This document shows, piece after piece, positions 6,983 through 15,380 of a stretch of DNA of 25,859 nucleotides; positions within the stretch are counted from its first letter, which is position 1, and every line of letters begins with the position of its first letter. This stretch comes from Microcaldota archaeon. Its GTDB lineage: Archaea; Micrarchaeota; Micrarchaeia; Micrarchaeales; CABMGC01. The position numbers and the translations under genes are program-made. The notes under the pieces are model-generated. The model was given only the letters and a program-made list of their open reading frames with translations, had not been told where the DNA came from and made no database searches. Where the stretch lies: assembly GCA_027340645.1 (NCBI GenBank), contig DAHWQN010000002.1, positions 1 through 25,859 on the forward strand. Reading direction: 5' to 3'.

Positions 6983-8002
6983 TCAAAGCTTGAACCCGGC
7001 AGCTACCAGAATGGGGAATGTTATCGATGCCTCACCCCATACCTTGACATCCGTTTTCTTTGCCACGGCTTTGCCCCAGCTCTTAGCCTCATCTGGGTTA
7101 GCGCCCGCATTGCTGCCCTCTTCCTCATGCCCTGTATTCAGATAAACGGTAAAGTCAGCACCTTCACGCAGCATCATCGCATTCATTATATGGTGTTTAG
7201 GCACACTGCCCCCTATTATTATTGCGCCTGTCCTGTCCGCATTGAGCACAGTATCATATAGCAATTCTACTTCATGCGTCAGGTCTATTCCGAAGTCCTT
7301 ATGCTCCTTCCTGAAGAAATAAATATGGTCGCCTATAGCACCGTCTGCTAGAGGCACGCACAATAAAGGTATGTTATTCTTGTAAGCCCAGTACGTAAAG
7401 CTTTGCTCTTTGTTCTTTTCATGTTCAAGCGCCTCGCCCATCTTCTTAACAAACTCTACACTGTCGCATACCTTCCCTGTTTTTTTCTGATCCTCGTATG
7501 CGCTTTCCAACGGCCCTTTCATGAACTTCTCGAACCATATGTAGCGTTCGTTCGGCACGAATATGTTTCCAGACCTGTTGACTCCCTTCTCGCGAAGGTA
7601 TGCCCCGTCGGTGTCAAAGGAGCCGTGCAGGAAATCTCCGTGCGTCTTGATAACATCCTCCTCGAGACCACCCGTTGTAGTGACAAGGAAGTGTACAAGC
7701 TTGTTGCGAACAAGATAACTCACAATGTCTCTCATGCCGCTTGTTGAAACGTTGGATGTGAAGCCGAAGAATATCATTGCCTTCTCTTTGCGCATCTTCC
7801 TTACGAGCTCTATCGCCTTTCCAAGGTTTGTTGCCTGAAAACCCATGTCATTAAATGCATCGAAGAATCTCTCAGCGTCGAACTCTTCAGAGAAATCATA
7901 GCCGCGTATACTGCCGTAACCCACTTCCTCGCTCTTTTTGAACAATGCCTTCCTCGGGTCTATTTTATTGATTGAAACACCTATAATATTTGCGATAAAC
8001 AT
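6983..8002 (-). CDS. dys: Deoxyhypusine synthase
   Basis: Transfers the aminobutyl group of spermidine to a lysine of initiation factor aIF5A, the first step of hypusine formation. Family signatures: GFTSNVSTSGMRDIVSYL near residue 79, TTTGGLEEDVIKTHG near 108, and the C-terminal block with NTGHEEEGSNAGANPDEA followed by SWGK. The Lys of SWGK (residue 311) corresponds to the catalytic Lys329 of the human enzyme. The length of 339 aa is normal. ATG 8002 is used here; a TATA-like TTTAATAAA lies only a few bases before it, so a GTG at 7978 is a possible alternative start. guaA lies 41 bases upstream on the same strand. Confidence 0.93.
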   Translation of the reverse strand: MFIANIIGVSINKIDPRKALFKKSEEVGYGSIRGYDFSEEFDAERFFDAFNDMGFQATNLGKAIELVRKMRKEKAMIFFGFTSNVSTSGMRDIVSYLVRNKLVHFLVTTTGGLEEDVIKTHGDFLHGSFDTDGAYLREKGVNRSGNIFVPNERYIWFEKFMKGPLESAYEDQKKTGKVCDSVEFVKKMGEALEHEKNKEQSFTYWAYKNNIPLLCVPLADGAIGDHIYFFRKEHKDFGIDLTHEVELLYDTVLNADRTGAIIIGGSVPKHHIMNAMMLREGADFTVYLNTGHEEEGSNAGANPDEAKSWGKAVAKKTDVKVWGEASITFPILVAAGFKL

Positions 8003-8043
8003 TTATTAAAGTCAACAGTTTCCGCCAAAATCTGAAGATGAGA

Positions 8044-9597
8044 CTACTCCCACTCTACTGTAGCCGGCGGCTTGTCGGTGACATCGTATGCCACCCTGAC
8101 TACTTCGGGAATCTCGTTTGTTATGCGTGTTGATATTCTACGAACAAGATTCCATGGCAGCTCAGCGAATTTTGCGGTCATTGCCTCACGGCTGACAAGG
8201 GCCCTGAAGCTTACGAGATAGCCGTAAGCACGGCCATCGCCCTTGACGCCTGTGGTCTTTGTGCTTGTCAGAACAGCAAAGTACTGCCATAGGCCTTCAG
8301 CCATTCCAGACCCATCTATCTCCTTAGTTACAATATGGTCAGCATGGCGTACTATTTCAAGTTTTTCTTTTGTGACGCTGCCTATGATCCTGACGGCGAG
8401 TCCTGGGCCTGGAAATGGCTGCCTGTTTATTATCGATTCTGGAAGTCCGAGCTCCTTTGCGACCTTCCTTACTTCGTCCTTGTACAAATCCCTCAAGGGC
8501 TCGACAACGGCCTTGAACTTAAGGTCCTTCGGAAGTCCACCAACATTGTGATGCGTTTTTATCAATGCAGACTTTCCGCTGCTTCCGGATTCAACGCGAT
8601 CCGGATATATTGTTCCCTGGACAAGGTACTCTACGCCTGAAAGGGCAGCCTGCTCCTCGAAGACTGTGGCGAACATCTTACCTATAATCATCCTCTTCTG
8701 TTCGGGATCTTCAACACCATCAAGTGCCTCAAGAAACCTGTCCTCAGCATTTATTACTCTTAGGTCAGTCCCGAGCGTAGTGAATGTACTGCGTATCTGT
8801 TCTGTTTCTCCATCTCGCATAAGTCCGGTATCAACATACACAGCAACAAGATTATGGCCTCCTATGGCCTTGGTAATAAGCGCAGCAGCAACGCTGGAAT
8901 CAACGCCTCCACTCAATGCCACTATGGCCTTGCCTCTGATAGTCCTGCGTATCTCAGACATAGAGTCTTCAACGAAACCTGTCATCCTCCAGTTGCGTTC
9001 GCATTTGCATTCGTCAAATATGAAGTTCTTGATTATCTGCGCGCCGTGCTCTGTCTGGACAACTTCGGGGTGCCACTGCAGGCCATATATCTGCATTGTC
9101 TTGTGCCTGAATGCAGCGACTGGCGTATTATCGGTGTGTGCCAGCACCTCCCAGTCCTTAGATAGTGACGACACAGTATCGCCATGGCTCATCCACACCT
9201 TTTCCTCGTGGTGCAGTCCGTGAAGTATGCTTTCTGGTTTGTCAATATACGCTTCAGTATCGCCATACTCCTTTTTCGCAGCGCGAATCACCTTTCCATC
9301 CGACATATGAGCTATAAGCTGATGGCCGTAGCACAGGCCCAGGACAGGTATGCCGAGTTTGAGTATACCCGGATCCATCTTCGGAGAGTCCTTGTCATAT
9401 ACGCTGTCTGGACCTCCAGATAGTATTATGCCCTTGATGTTTGATACCGAGCCGATCTCCGTTATCTTATCTGCTGTTATATCAAAAGGCATTATCTCCG
9501 AATACACGTTATTTTCGCGTACATTCCTGCCGATGAGGTGCGTGTACTGACCGCCGAAATCAAGTATCAGTATTGTATCGCGCTTTGACATTTCCAT
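8044..9597 (-). CDS. guaA: GMP synthase (glutamine-hydrolysing), fused two-domain form
   Basis: Converts XMP to GMP with glutamine as ammonia donor. The N-terminal class I glutamine amidotransferase has the nucleophile Cys in GLCYGHQ (near residue 89) and the His of LQWHPEVV. The PP-loop ATP pyrophosphatase motif SGGVDSSV follows the linker, with GTIYPDRVES, KTHHNVGGLP and QPFPGPGLAVRI, and the dimerisation domain ends in the usual DKPPATVEWE. Many archaea encode the two halves as separate genes, whereas here they are fused as in bacteria and eukaryotes. ATG 9597 is chosen over a GTG at 9630 that abuts the apt stop. It forms an operon with apt. Confidence 0.95.
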   Translation of the reverse strand: MEMSKRDTILILDFGGQYTHLIGRNVRENNVYSEIMPFDITADKITEIGSVSNIKGIILSGGPDSVYDKDSPKMDPGILKLGIPVLGLCYGHQLIAHMSDGKVIRAAKKEYGDTEAYIDKPESILHGLHHEEKVWMSHGDTVSSLSKDWEVLAHTDNTPVAAFRHKTMQIYGLQWHPEVVQTEHGAQIIKNFIFDECKCERNWRMTGFVEDSMSEIRRTIRGKAIVALSGGVDSSVAAALITKAIGGHNLVAVYVDTGLMRDGETEQIRSTFTTLGTDLRVINAEDRFLEALDGVEDPEQKRMIIGKMFATVFEEQAALSGVEYLVQGTIYPDRVESGSSGKSALIKTHHNVGGLPKDLKFKAVVEPLRDLYKDEVRKVAKELGLPESIINRQPFPGPGLAVRIIGSVTKEKLEIVRHADHIVTKEIDGSGMAEGLWQYFAVLTSTKTTGVKGDGRAYGYLVSFRALVSREAMTAKFAELPWNLVRRISTRITNEIPEVVRVAYDVTDKPPATVEWE

Positions 9598-9630
9598 GAT
9601 CCCATTTTGATTTTGCAGAATCTGAAGCAC

Positions 9631-10140
9631 TCAATATTTCAGCAGTGAAATTATTCTGTAGTCCTTTAACTTGTCCCTGCCTTTCAGAGCCTCAAGCTCC
9701 ACAATGAATGCAATGCCAGACACAGTACCCTGTTCCATCTCCACGAGTTTTGCGGCTGCCAGCGCGGTTCCGCCTGTGGCAAGAAGGTCATCTATCACGA
9801 GTACTTTGCTTCCCTTCTCTATTGCATCTATGTGCATATCCAACGCTGCTGTTCCATACTCCAGCTCATATTCCTGGGTAACAACTTTGTATGGCAGCTT
9901 GCCCTTCTTCCTTGCAGGTATGAAACCCTTTCCGAGCCTGTACGCAACGGCTCCGCCCAGTATGAATCCCCTTGCCTCTATTCCAAGCACGTAGTCAAAT
10001 GAAATGCCGGACACGCTTCTAATAAGCTGGTCTACGCACGCCTTGAATGCCTTCTTGTCTTTCAGTAGCGGAGTCAAGTCTTTGAACATTATGCCCTTCT
10101 TTGGATAATCAGGTATGTCGCGTATGCTGCTTCTCAGCAT
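9631..10140 (-). CDS. apt: Adenine phosphoribosyltransferase
   Basis: Salvages adenine to AMP using PRPP. The protein starts MLRSSIRDIPDYPKKGIMFK as in bacterial Apt, has LGIEARGFILGGAVAYRLG, and carries the PRPP-binding motif VLVIDDLLATGGTALAA. From ATG 10140 it is 169 aa, the usual length. The frame extends to a GTG at 10167, but ATG 10140 has a GAGG ribosome site five bases before it and matches the family start; a TATA box at 10183-10190 would put transcription start near 10161. It is the first gene of an apt-guaA purine pair, with the guaA frame opening right after the stop. Confidence 0.93.
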   Translation of the reverse strand: MLRSSIRDIPDYPKKGIMFKDLTPLLKDKKAFKACVDQLIRSVSGISFDYVLGIEARGFILGGAVAYRLGKGFIPARKKGKLPYKVVTQEYELEYGTAALDMHIDAIEKGSKVLVIDDLLATGGTALAAAKLVEMEQGTVSGIAFIVELEALKGRDKLKDYRIISLLKY

Positions 10141-10182
10141 CACATCCTCGTCTTTCTGCATATTCACATCTCCAGCGTTTCC

Positions 10183-10220
10183 TTTATAAATGTATTTAAG
10201 GGTATAATACTATAAATTTA
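10183..10220. promoter_or_regulatory. Divergent promoters of apt and uppS
   Basis: The roughly 100-base gap holds TTTATAAA at 10183-10190 (reads the same on the minus strand, correctly placed for apt) and TATA-like boxes TATAATAC and TATAAATTTA at 10203-10220 on the plus strand for uppS. A GAGG ribosome-binding site at 10232-10235 precedes the uppS ATG by six bases. Confidence 0.5.
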
Positions 10221-10241
10221 TTCAAAGTCGCGAGGATTCAA

Positions 10242-10940
10242 ATGGCAATAAAGAACGTACCAAAGGCAATAGCACTTATACCTGATGGCAACAGGCGCTG
10301 GGCAAAGTCTCATGCATTGTCCATATTCAACGGATACAGTCTCGGCGTAAACAAGTTCATCGACTTCACTGAATGGTGCAGGGAGTACGGAATACGCAGC
10401 ATATCCGTATGGGCGTTCTCAACAGAGAACTTCTCCAGGGAGTCTTCCGAGGTAAAGGCATTGTTCAGGATATACAAGAACATGGCCAAAGACAGGGGTA
10501 TACTCGCGAGGCTGCATAAAAATAAGACAAGACTCAGGGTAATAGGAAACAAGGCCCTTCTCCCAAAGGATCTTCTTCAGGCGCTGCAAAATGTCGAGAA
10601 CCAGACAAAAGGCTACACCGAACGCACTGTAAACATGCTGCTTGGGTATGGCGGAAAGGATGATATCCTGCACGCGGCAAAGTCATTTGCAAGGACCGCC
10701 AGAAAAATATCATCATTAAACAACGAGTTTTTCAAGAACTATCTGCTTACGAGCGCAATTCCAGACATAGATCTTGTAATACGCACCTCTGGAGAACAGA
10801 GGCTCTCGGGATTACTGCCATGGCAGACAAGTTACTCGGAGCTTCATTTCTCGAAGAAACTATGGCCTGACTTCACAAAGAGGGATCTGCACGCCGCACT
10901 TCTAGACTATAACAGGCGTCAAAGGCGCTTCGGAAAGTAA
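10242..10940 (+). CDS. uppS: Polyprenyl diphosphate synthase, cis-prenyltransferase (UppS family)
   Basis: Builds the long-chain polyprenyl diphosphate used as glycan lipid carrier. The catalytic Asp (residue 15) is in IPDGNRRWAK. Other conserved blocks are SISVWAFSTENFSR (near 54-67) and DLVIRTSGEQRLSGLLPWQT near 176-195, with the Arg and Ser/Gly that hold the isopentenyl diphosphate. The 232-aa length is usual. Start ATG 10242 has a GAGG site at 10232-10235. It is followed by DUF2070 after nine bases and then by a dolichol-kinase-like gene, so the cluster probably makes or handles polyprenol phosphates for surface glycosylation. Confidence 0.93.
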   Translation: MAIKNVPKAIALIPDGNRRWAKSHALSIFNGYSLGVNKFIDFTEWCREYGIRSISVWAFSTENFSRESSEVKALFRIYKNMAKDRGILARLHKNKTRLRVIGNKALLPKDLLQALQNVENQTKGYTERTVNMLLGYGGKDDILHAAKSFARTARKISSLNNEFFKNYLLTSAIPDIDLVIRTSGEQRLSGLLPWQTSYSELHFSKKLWPDFTKRDLHAALLDYNRRQRRFGK

Positions 10941-10949
10941 AGTGTTTCA

Positions 10950-12788
10950 ATGCCTGACGGAAAAAGGGATGTAACCCACTATACCCGATACTTCGGAATT
11001 GATGCGCCGAAAGCGCAGTATCTCACTATACTCCTTGTGGTAATAGGCGCATTAACCGGCATAGCAGCAGAGCTGCTCATACATTATACCTCAATAGACG
11101 ACAGCATATACTACATAATGGCGTACGGCGCGAGTGCAGGAATTGTAGTAGTCGCACTTCCTGCAATACTTATGGCGCTGCTTGTCAAGGCAATGAATCT
11201 CCGCCTGAAGCTGAAGCACGCATTCATAGCTGTTCTTCCGATAACAGTACTATACGCTATTCTCCTGATAATGATGGCTGCACTCTTCGGCCTTACTAAT
11301 AATTATGTAGTTGTGTACACTGTATTCTTGCTGGGCAATGTCTTAGTATACGGCTATTGGTTTATGATGAACAGAATCGTCCTTAACCAGCGCAGGAGCC
11401 AGGTACTCACCGCAGCAGTGCATCCAATGCTGAACATGTTCCTGTATCTGCCTGCAAGCCCTTTTCTTCTGTCACTCCATTTACCTGTTAACGTACTTTT
11501 AATAAAGCTCTGGGCAGGAATGGCCGTCTTTGTATTATGCGGCTACTCCATACTCTACTTCATGGACCGCCCTTCCAAACGCCAGTTCAACTTCTCCGGA
11601 GTTGAGCTAATGTCCGGATTAATACACCAGTGGCTGTATGATGCAAGCATAAGGCACGATGTACTTGAAGGTTCAGGTGTGAAACGCGATTTAAACATCG
11701 ATGTTCTATCTATCCGTGGCAAGAGCTCCACAAAGGCAGTGTTCGCCAGGCCGGATATGCATTACGGCCCAATAAGCGGCCTTGGAGGCGCAGTTGCTAC
11801 AGAGCAGATAGGCGCCAGGATATCAAGGGCAGGGATGACACCATTCATACTGCATGGCTTTGTAAATATAGAGGACAATCCAATAAGCAGCAGCCAGATA
11901 CCGTCTGTGTCATATGCTATAGAGCGCAGGCTCAAGTCAATGCATGCCCCTTCAGTGTCATACGGTTCGATCTCCAAGGCGATGTCCGGACCATGCTCTG
12001 CAATTGCAATGGCTCTTGACGATACATGCATTTTGACGCTCACAAAGGCCCCTACAATAACCGAGGACATAGACCGAGAGATAGGAGAAGAGTTCACACG
12101 TATCGCAACTAAATATTTTAGGAATGTGATAGGCATAGATGCACACAATTCAAGGTTCGAGTCGGCTCCGGCAGGCGAGCTCAAGGGGATACAGAAAGGC
12201 AGCAAGTATATAGGCATGTACGGCAGTGCAATATCCTCTGCTGCAAGTGCAGCTGCCGCAGTACGTCCCAAGCCATTGAGCTTCGGATGCGCTTCAACCG
12301 TTCCCGATCCGAAAACCCACGGCGAGGATATAGGAAAGGGCCATATGAGCGTAGGCGTATTCGGCTTCGGAAGGAAACGGTTCTGCATGGTCTATTTCGA
12401 TTCTAACAACATGCTCCCAAGTTTTCGCGCAAGTGTAATAGACCACATAAAGGAAAGATTCGGCATTGACTCTGAAGTGTACACAACAGATACCCATTCT
12501 GTTAATACGCTAGGGCTTCCTGTAAGCAATGTGCTCGGAAGAAAGACGAAGCCGTCATCAATACTGGGCCAGGTTGACGATCTGATATCAAAGGCGCTGG
12601 AGAACATGGAGCCGGCACGGGTGTCATACTCGAAAGTAATAGTTCATAACTTCAAGGTATGGGGCAGAGGCAGCGACGAGATGATGATGAAGATAAGCCG
12701 CGAGGTCATACGTACGGGCAAGCGCCTCATACCCACGCTGATCGCAGGTTTCTTCGTTCTTGCAATGCTCATAATATACGTGGCATGA
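10950..12788 (+). CDS. DUF2070 family archaeal membrane protein
   Basis: A 612-aa protein resembling the archaea-specific DUF2070 family, function unknown. Six hydrophobic segments occupy residues ~22-205, a large soluble domain spans ~210-590, and a last membrane segment (TLIAGFFVLAMLIIYV) ends the protein. The soluble domain has a pattern of His and Asp that looks like a metal site: MHYGP (His271), LHGF (His302), GIDAHN (Asp398, His400), FDSNN (Asp484) and TDTHS (Asp514, His516). This makes a membrane-bound metalloenzyme plausible, but that is inference. It is nine bases downstream of uppS, so a role with polyprenyl lipids is suggested. Its stop overlaps a possible 40-codon frame. Confidence 0.8.
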   Translation: MPDGKRDVTHYTRYFGIDAPKAQYLTILLVVIGALTGIAAELLIHYTSIDDSIYYIMAYGASAGIVVVALPAILMALLVKAMNLRLKLKHAFIAVLPITVLYAILLIMMAALFGLTNNYVVVYTVFLLGNVLVYGYWFMMNRIVLNQRRSQVLTAAVHPMLNMFLYLPASPFLLSLHLPVNVLLIKLWAGMAVFVLCGYSILYFMDRPSKRQFNFSGVELMSGLIHQWLYDASIRHDVLEGSGVKRDLNIDVLSIRGKSSTKAVFARPDMHYGPISGLGGAVATEQIGARISRAGMTPFILHGFVNIEDNPISSSQIPSVSYAIERRLKSMHAPSVSYGSISKAMSGPCSAIAMALDDTCILTLTKAPTITEDIDREIGEEFTRIATKYFRNVIGIDAHNSRFESAPAGELKGIQKGSKYIGMYGSAISSAASAAAAVRPKPLSFGCASTVPDPKTHGEDIGKGHMSVGVFGFGRKRFCMVYFDSNNMLPSFRASVIDHIKERFGIDSEVYTTDTHSVNTLGLPVSNVLGRKTKPSSILGQVDDLISKALENMEPARVSYSKVIVHNFKVWGRGSDEMMMKISREVIRTGKRLIPTLIAGFFVLAMLIIYVA

Positions 12789-12907
12789 GCAACACAGTTT
12801 ACAAAAATGCGAGGATGTCACCTACTTCGGCAAAGGATAATAAGGTTTCTATTTCTGCCAGAATCCCTGACGGCGTTTACGCCACATTAATAAAACTTTA
12901 TTTCTAA
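12785..12907 (+). CDS. Possible 40-aa small protein (uncertain)
   Basis: A short frame starts at ATG 12785, overlapping the DUF2070 stop as ATGA, and encodes MSNTVYKNARMSPTS through DNKVSISARIPDGVYATLIK. The second half recalls the first strand and helix of ribbon-helix-helix proteins (VSxRIPDxVYxxL), but the rest of such a fold is missing. It may be a remnant or a chance frame. The last bases also carry the TATA-like promoter of the next gene. Confidence 0.25.
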   Translation: MSNTVYKNARMSPTSAKDNKVSISARIPDGVYATLIKLYF

Positions 12908-12923
12908 GATATCTCAGACCCGC

Positions 12924-13847
12924 ATGGAATATTATCTCATTGCGCTCTATGCCACGGCGCTTGTACTATCACTCTTCAAGCTCTACGAAAGCAAGGACAA
13001 CCGCGACATTCTTATGTTTATGGCATTCCTTATAGTGTCCTGGGCGCTATTCAACTATGAGGGTTATGCAAATACAACAGACGCACTGCTTTCAGGAGTT
13101 ATAATCCTAAACCTCGCCGTATCGTCATTCGGAAGCATGCGCGGCAACGTGTTCCTGGTAATTGCGCTTCTTTACTTCGCCGCAGCATTATCTAATGGTG
13201 TTGCCATATCAGTCTTGCTGCAGTCAGTTGCTATAGGTGCGATAAGCTCGCCTCGGATGTACAAACGTTCAGAGCTGAAAGAGGTGCGCAAGCCCACTGA
13301 GAATCTGCGCAATGCGTTCCAGATATTCGCAGGTTTATTCTTCATAGGCATATTCCTTTTGCTACAGACGATTTACGCCTCTGTAATTCTGCTCCTGGTC
13401 TTTATTGCAGGAATGGCCATAAGCAACATTATCATATCATCAAAAGGAAAATATATGGGAATACTCACAGCACTTGAACGCGCGGGATACGATTTCGGGC
13501 ATGGGGCATTCTGGCTCGGAGTCGGGGCAATATTCGCAGCTGGATTTCTTGGCTACACTCAGGCAGTAGTAGTATTTTCAGCAATATTCATAGCAGATTC
13601 ACTCTCCACACTCGTAGGCGTTCATTTTGGGAAGGCCAAGCTGCCATACAACAAGAGGAAGTCGGTCGTCGGCACTGCGGCTTACTTTGTCGTAGTCCTT
13701 GCAATATCCCTGCCATTCATGCCCTATCTTTCAATCCCTGTAGCGCTTCTTGCGGCATTCGCAGAGAGCCTTCCTATTCCTCTAGATGACAACTTCTTTG
13801 TGTCTGTAGTGCTCACATTTGTAGCAAAGCTTTTATTATTCCTGTAG
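12924..13847 (+). CDS. Dolichol/phytol kinase-like membrane protein (SEC59/VTE5-like)
   Basis: A 307-aa protein with about eight or nine membrane segments. The C-terminal third has the signature of the CTP-dependent polyprenol kinase and cytidylyltransferase superfamily: IFIADSLSTLVGVHFGKAKL with Asp225 and Gly-Lys 237-238, PYNKRKSVVGT (Lys246-Ser247), then FAESLPIPLDDNF where Glu and the acidic pair near the end are expected. Members phosphorylate dolichol, phytol or related isoprenols. Finding it two genes after a cis-prenyltransferase supports a polyprenol kinase that recycles the glycan lipid carrier. The N-terminal part is less conserved. The substrate is not proven. Confidence 0.72.
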   Translation: MEYYLIALYATALVLSLFKLYESKDNRDILMFMAFLIVSWALFNYEGYANTTDALLSGVIILNLAVSSFGSMRGNVFLVIALLYFAAALSNGVAISVLLQSVAIGAISSPRMYKRSELKEVRKPTENLRNAFQIFAGLFFIGIFLLLQTIYASVILLLVFIAGMAISNIIISSKGKYMGILTALERAGYDFGHGAFWLGVGAIFAAGFLGYTQAVVVFSAIFIADSLSTLVGVHFGKAKLPYNKRKSVVGTAAYFVVVLAISLPFMPYLSIPVALLAAFAESLPIPLDDNFFVSVVLTFVAKLLLFL

Positions 13848-13867
13848 CGAAAAAACAGGCAGGGCAA

Positions 13868-14281
13868 TTACTCAGATACTGTTTTGATTGCCAGAGCAAC
13901 TGCATCCCTATCGACTGGAAGGTCAAGCTCACCAATCTGCTTAAACATGAGCCACTTATAAGATTCTGCTTCAGTGCCAACGACGCTGCCAGACCATCCC
14001 GTCACAACGTAGTAATCGATATTCTGCATCTCTGAAGTCGCTTTGTGCAGTTTCCTGCATAAATGTTTGTATTCAGTGGGGACAATCCCGAGCTCCTCCA
14101 AGCACTCCCTCACCAGTGCATCATCGAGGCTCTCCAAATCTTCAACATGGCCGCCAGGTATCTCTACCATTCCAGGATCAGTGTCATCGTCCATGCGCCT
14201 TTTCTCAGTGAGGAACGCTCCATCCTTCACAAGTATGAAACCAACACACGAGGCAGGAGCGCTACCGCGCATCGGACTCAT
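13868..14281 (-). CDS. Nudix hydrolase
   Basis: A 137-aa hydrolase of nucleoside diphosphates linked to another moiety. The Nudix box GHVEDLESLDDALVRECLEE plus LGI (residues 44-66) matches the GX5EX7REUXEEXGU consensus fully. The N-terminal region CVGFILVKDGAFLTEKRR is a normal first strand pair. Its ATG overlaps the rps11 stop (TCAT at 14278-14281), so it is translationally coupled to the ribosomal protein operon, at the place where many archaea have the RNA polymerase gene rpoD. The substrate is unknown. Confidence 0.88.
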   Translation of the reverse strand: MSPMRGSAPASCVGFILVKDGAFLTEKRRMDDDTDPGMVEIPGGHVEDLESLDDALVRECLEELGIVPTEYKHLCRKLHKATSEMQNIDYYVVTGWSGSVVGTEAESYKWLMFKQIGELDLPVDRDAVALAIKTVSE

Positions 14282-14802
14282 ACTCTTCTTCCGCGGCGCC
14301 CGCCGGGCCTCTTTGTAGTGTCTGTAGGCATAGGAGTTACGTCCTCTATGCTTCCTATCCTAAAACCGGAACGAGCAAGGGCCCTGACTATGGCCTGAGC
14401 ACCATGCCCGGGTGTCTTGGAGTTGTGTCCTCCAGGTGCGCGTATCTTTATGTTTATGTGCGTGACGCCTTTTTCTATAGCTATTGCGGCGACCTTGTAC
14501 GCCGCTTGAGTTGCAGCGTAAGGCGATCCCTCTTCATGATCCGTGTCAACTACCATGCCTCCGCTTCCTATTGCTATGGTTTCTGCGCCAGACAAGTCTG
14601 TAAGCGTTATTATTGTATTGTTCTTGCTAGAGTAGATGTGTGCGACTCCCCAGCGTATGCCCTTTTGTTTGTACTTTTCCTGCGCTGCTGCTACTGCTGC
14701 TTCATAAGTCACGTCCCCCTTCTTTGCCTTCTGCTGTTCTCCCTGCTGCTGCTTTGATTTCTCAGCGCTTTTAGGTTTTTCTGCCTTTTTAGCTTTAGCC
14801 AT
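14278..14802 (-). CDS. rps11: 30S ribosomal protein uS11 (S11) with N-terminal extension
   Basis: Protein of the small-subunit platform that contacts 16S rRNA near the decoding side. The core begins at about residue 50 with RWGVAHIYSSKNNTIITLTD and includes SPYAATQAAYKVA, IRAPGGHNSKTPGHGAQAIV and the C-terminal DVTPMPTDTTKRPGGRRGRR. Archaeal S11 usually starts within about ten residues of that block; here about 40 additional residues are rich in Lys, Ala, Gln and Ser (MAKAKKAEKPKSAEKSKQQQ). It is followed by the Nudix gene with an ATGA overlap and preceded by rps4 with four bases. Confidence 0.97.
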   Translation of the reverse strand: MAKAKKAEKPKSAEKSKQQQGEQQKAKKGDVTYEAAVAAAQEKYKQKGIRWGVAHIYSSKNNTIITLTDLSGAETIAIGSGGMVVDTDHEEGSPYAATQAAYKVAAIAIEKGVTHINIKIRAPGGHNSKTPGHGAQAIVRALARSGFRIGSIEDVTPMPTDTTKRPGGRRGRRV

Positions 14803-14806
14803 TTAA

Positions 14807-15376
14807 TCACTCACTTGGTTCATCGCCTTTGTTGCCGCTGTCTGTTGGAGCTTCAACGTTTGCTGGAGGTCTTGGAGCGGCAGGTGCCTGCTGCTCGAAC
14901 TCTATCTTTATCGGTTTGTAATAAGATATTACGCCTTCATCCAACTTCTTGACTATATATCCGGGGCTCTTGACCCTCCTTCCGTTTATCGCTATGAATC
15001 CGTGTGCAATAAGCTGCCTTGACTGCTTTAACGTCTTCGCGAGTCCCTTCCTGTACACAACTGTCTGAAGTCTGCGCTCCAGCACAGACTCCGGCTTTAT
15101 AACTAGTATATCGTCAAATGTTGCATTCTCGCCGACTATGCCCTCTTTTGCAAGCCTTGCTATTATGTCCCTTCCCACGCTATCGCTCAGGTTGCCTGAC
15201 AATACGTCTCGTATATGTCTTCTTATGCGCCGTATCTCGCTTGCAGCTTTCCACAGCTCGCTAAGGTTCTTCAGGCCATAATCATCGCGCAGCTTATGCT
15301 CTTCTTCAATGCGCTGCTTGTTCCACATAGCCGATGGTCTTTCATACTTCTTTCTTGTTCTTTTAGGAGAGCCCAA
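14807..15376 (-). CDS. rps4: 30S ribosomal protein uS4 (S4) with Ala/Pro-rich tail
   Basis: Primary 16S rRNA-binding assembly protein of the small subunit. Archaeal hallmarks: MGSPKRTRKKYERPSAMWNK at the N-terminus and LKNLSELWKAASEIRRIRRH. The S4 RNA-binding domain spans about residues 105-160 (VLERRLQTVVYRKGLAKTL, then RQLIAHGFIAINGRRVKSPG). After FEQQ the last ~27 residues (APAAPRPPANVEAPTDSGNK...) are of low complexity and acidic at the very end. It is in the middle of rps13-rps4-rps11, with four-base gaps on both sides. Confidence 0.97.
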   Translation of the reverse strand: MGSPKRTRKKYERPSAMWNKQRIEEEHKLRDDYGLKNLSELWKAASEIRRIRRHIRDVLSGNLSDSVGRDIIARLAKEGIVGENATFDDILVIKPESVLERRLQTVVYRKGLAKTLKQSRQLIAHGFIAINGRRVKSPGYIVKKLDEGVISYYKPIKIEFEQQAPAAPRPPANVEAPTDSGNKGDEPSE

Positions 15377-15380
15377 TCAA

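Noticed and set aside
8666..9223. Plus-strand frame of 185 codons inside guaA
   Set aside because: Antisense to conserved GMP synthase codons; composition is Ser-rich and lacks any motif.
11762..12388. Minus-strand frame of 208 codons
   Set aside because: Antisense to the DUF2070 soluble domain, with no domain or ribosome site.
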